From Candidatus Auribacterota bacterium (GTDB lineage: Bacteria > Auribacterota > JAFGBW01), in contig JAFGBW010000180.1 of the NCBI GenBank assembly GCA_016932965.1, positions 1 to 23,053 on the forward strand: 23,053 nucleotides of DNA, in the 5' to 3' direction. Position 1 is the first letter of the stretch. Each line of letters opens with the position of its first letter. The position numbers and the translations under genes are program-made. The notes under the pieces were generated by a model. That model was not told where the DNA came from. It searched no databases and worked only from the letters and a program-made list of their open reading frames with translations. Of the stretch, positions 22,736 to 23,053 are shown in pieces.

Positions 22736-23053
22736 ATGCTGAAACTGTCGTATATTAGCCGCATCTTTTCTGCTTATGTCTTAAAAAGGAAAAGTCAGGT
22801 TTCTTTCTGGCATGAATATCCTGAAATCAATGAACAGGCTTTCCAGGCTCATCAGGGTCTGGGTGAATATTATATGCCTTTTTTTCAAAAGGCCTTATGG
22901 AACGAATTGGATTCAGACGGGATCCCGTTATTGAATTACCATGGAAAAATAGGAACGCAGTACAATCCCATTGCTATTGCACAATACGGACTTGGACATT
23001 GCAATTTATATCTCCGCTCAAAAAAAACATTTCACTTGGAAGCCATCATCAAA
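22736..23053 (+). CDS. D-glucuronyl C5-epimerase-like protein (N-terminal part)
   Basis: The reading frame is open from ATG 22736 to the window end (106 codons) and continues beyond. The visible part contains FWHEYPEINEQAF, LGEYYMPFFQKALW, DGIPLLNYHGKIG and the stretch TQYNPIAIAQYGLGHCNLYL. The QYNPIAIAQYGL pattern is the hallmark of the glucuronyl C5-epimerase C-terminal domain, which converts glucuronate to iduronate in heparosan-type polysaccharides; bacterial homologues occur near polysaccharide genes. This is family recognition from memory on a partial sequence. There is no signal peptide and no ribosome binding site, just a T-run before the ATG, so the exact start is uncertain. It lies 14 bases after trpD. 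Confidence 0.75.
   Translation, partial: MLKLSYISRIFSAYVLKRKSQVSFWHEYPEINEQAFQAHQGLGEYYMPFFQKALWNELDSDGIPLLNYHGKIGTQYNPIAIAQYGLGHCNLYLRSKKTFHLEAIIK

Noticed and set aside
1-23053. CRISPR arrays or defence islands
   Set aside because: No regularly spaced direct repeats and no recognisable cas, restriction or toxin-antitoxin genes were found on reading both strands.

Overview
The window is a protein-dense stretch of bacterial chromosome with moderate-to-low GC (about 40% by eye), short intergenic gaps and genes on both strands. Exported proteins, a lipoprotein-type substrate-binding protein, an FHA/sigma-54 activator, Hanks-type kinases with TPRs, HEAT-repeat proteins and a regulatory HprK-HPr-EI set together suggest a didermic, uncultured-type lineage (Omnitrophota, Riflebacteria or PVC-like). 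That placement is inference from gene content; no rRNA or other phylogenetic marker is present. I see no phage, insertion sequence, plasmid or CRISPR region.

Layout. (1) 1-4929: two paralogous exported proteins built from a ~120-residue duplicated module with a conserved SQCWDP motif. One is cut by the left edge on the minus strand; the other lies at 3000-3854 on the plus strand. Between them, on the minus strand, are a Cys-rich conserved protein and a D,D-carboxypeptidase (PBP). The 3000 gene has a good -24/-12 (sigma-54) promoter. Converging on it, with one base between stop codons, is a kinase-fold protein that carries an apparent signal sequence. (2) 4930-5312: a non-coding divergent region with two strong hairpins. 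(3) 5313-9838: a membrane Ser/Thr kinase with an external sandwich-like domain and TPRs, then an FHA-GAF-AAA+-Fis sigma-54 activator. This is a plausible phosphorylation-to-transcription pair. (4) 10141-16606: HPr kinase, HPr and PTS enzyme I, followed by a sugar ABC transporter (binding lipoprotein plus two permeases) with no ATPase gene and no EII gene in view. (5) 16581-17790 minus: an MFS transporter gene broken by a single-base frameshift. (6) 18084-18167: tRNA-Leu(UAA). (7) 18517-22721: a 1063-residue protein with a receiver domain in which the phospho-acceptor Asp is Glu, a second degenerate receiver-like domain and a long HEAT array. Its stop overlaps the start of trpD by one base. (8) 22736-end: the beginning of a D-glucuronyl C5-epimerase-like gene.

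The genes point to signalling that couples envelope and nutrient state to transcription: kinase to FHA/sigma-54 activator, and HprK/HPr/EI to carbon uptake. The most unusual items are the SQCWDP paralogue family with a sigma-54 promoter, the exported-looking kinase beside it, and the receiver D-to-E HEAT protein translationally coupled to trpD.
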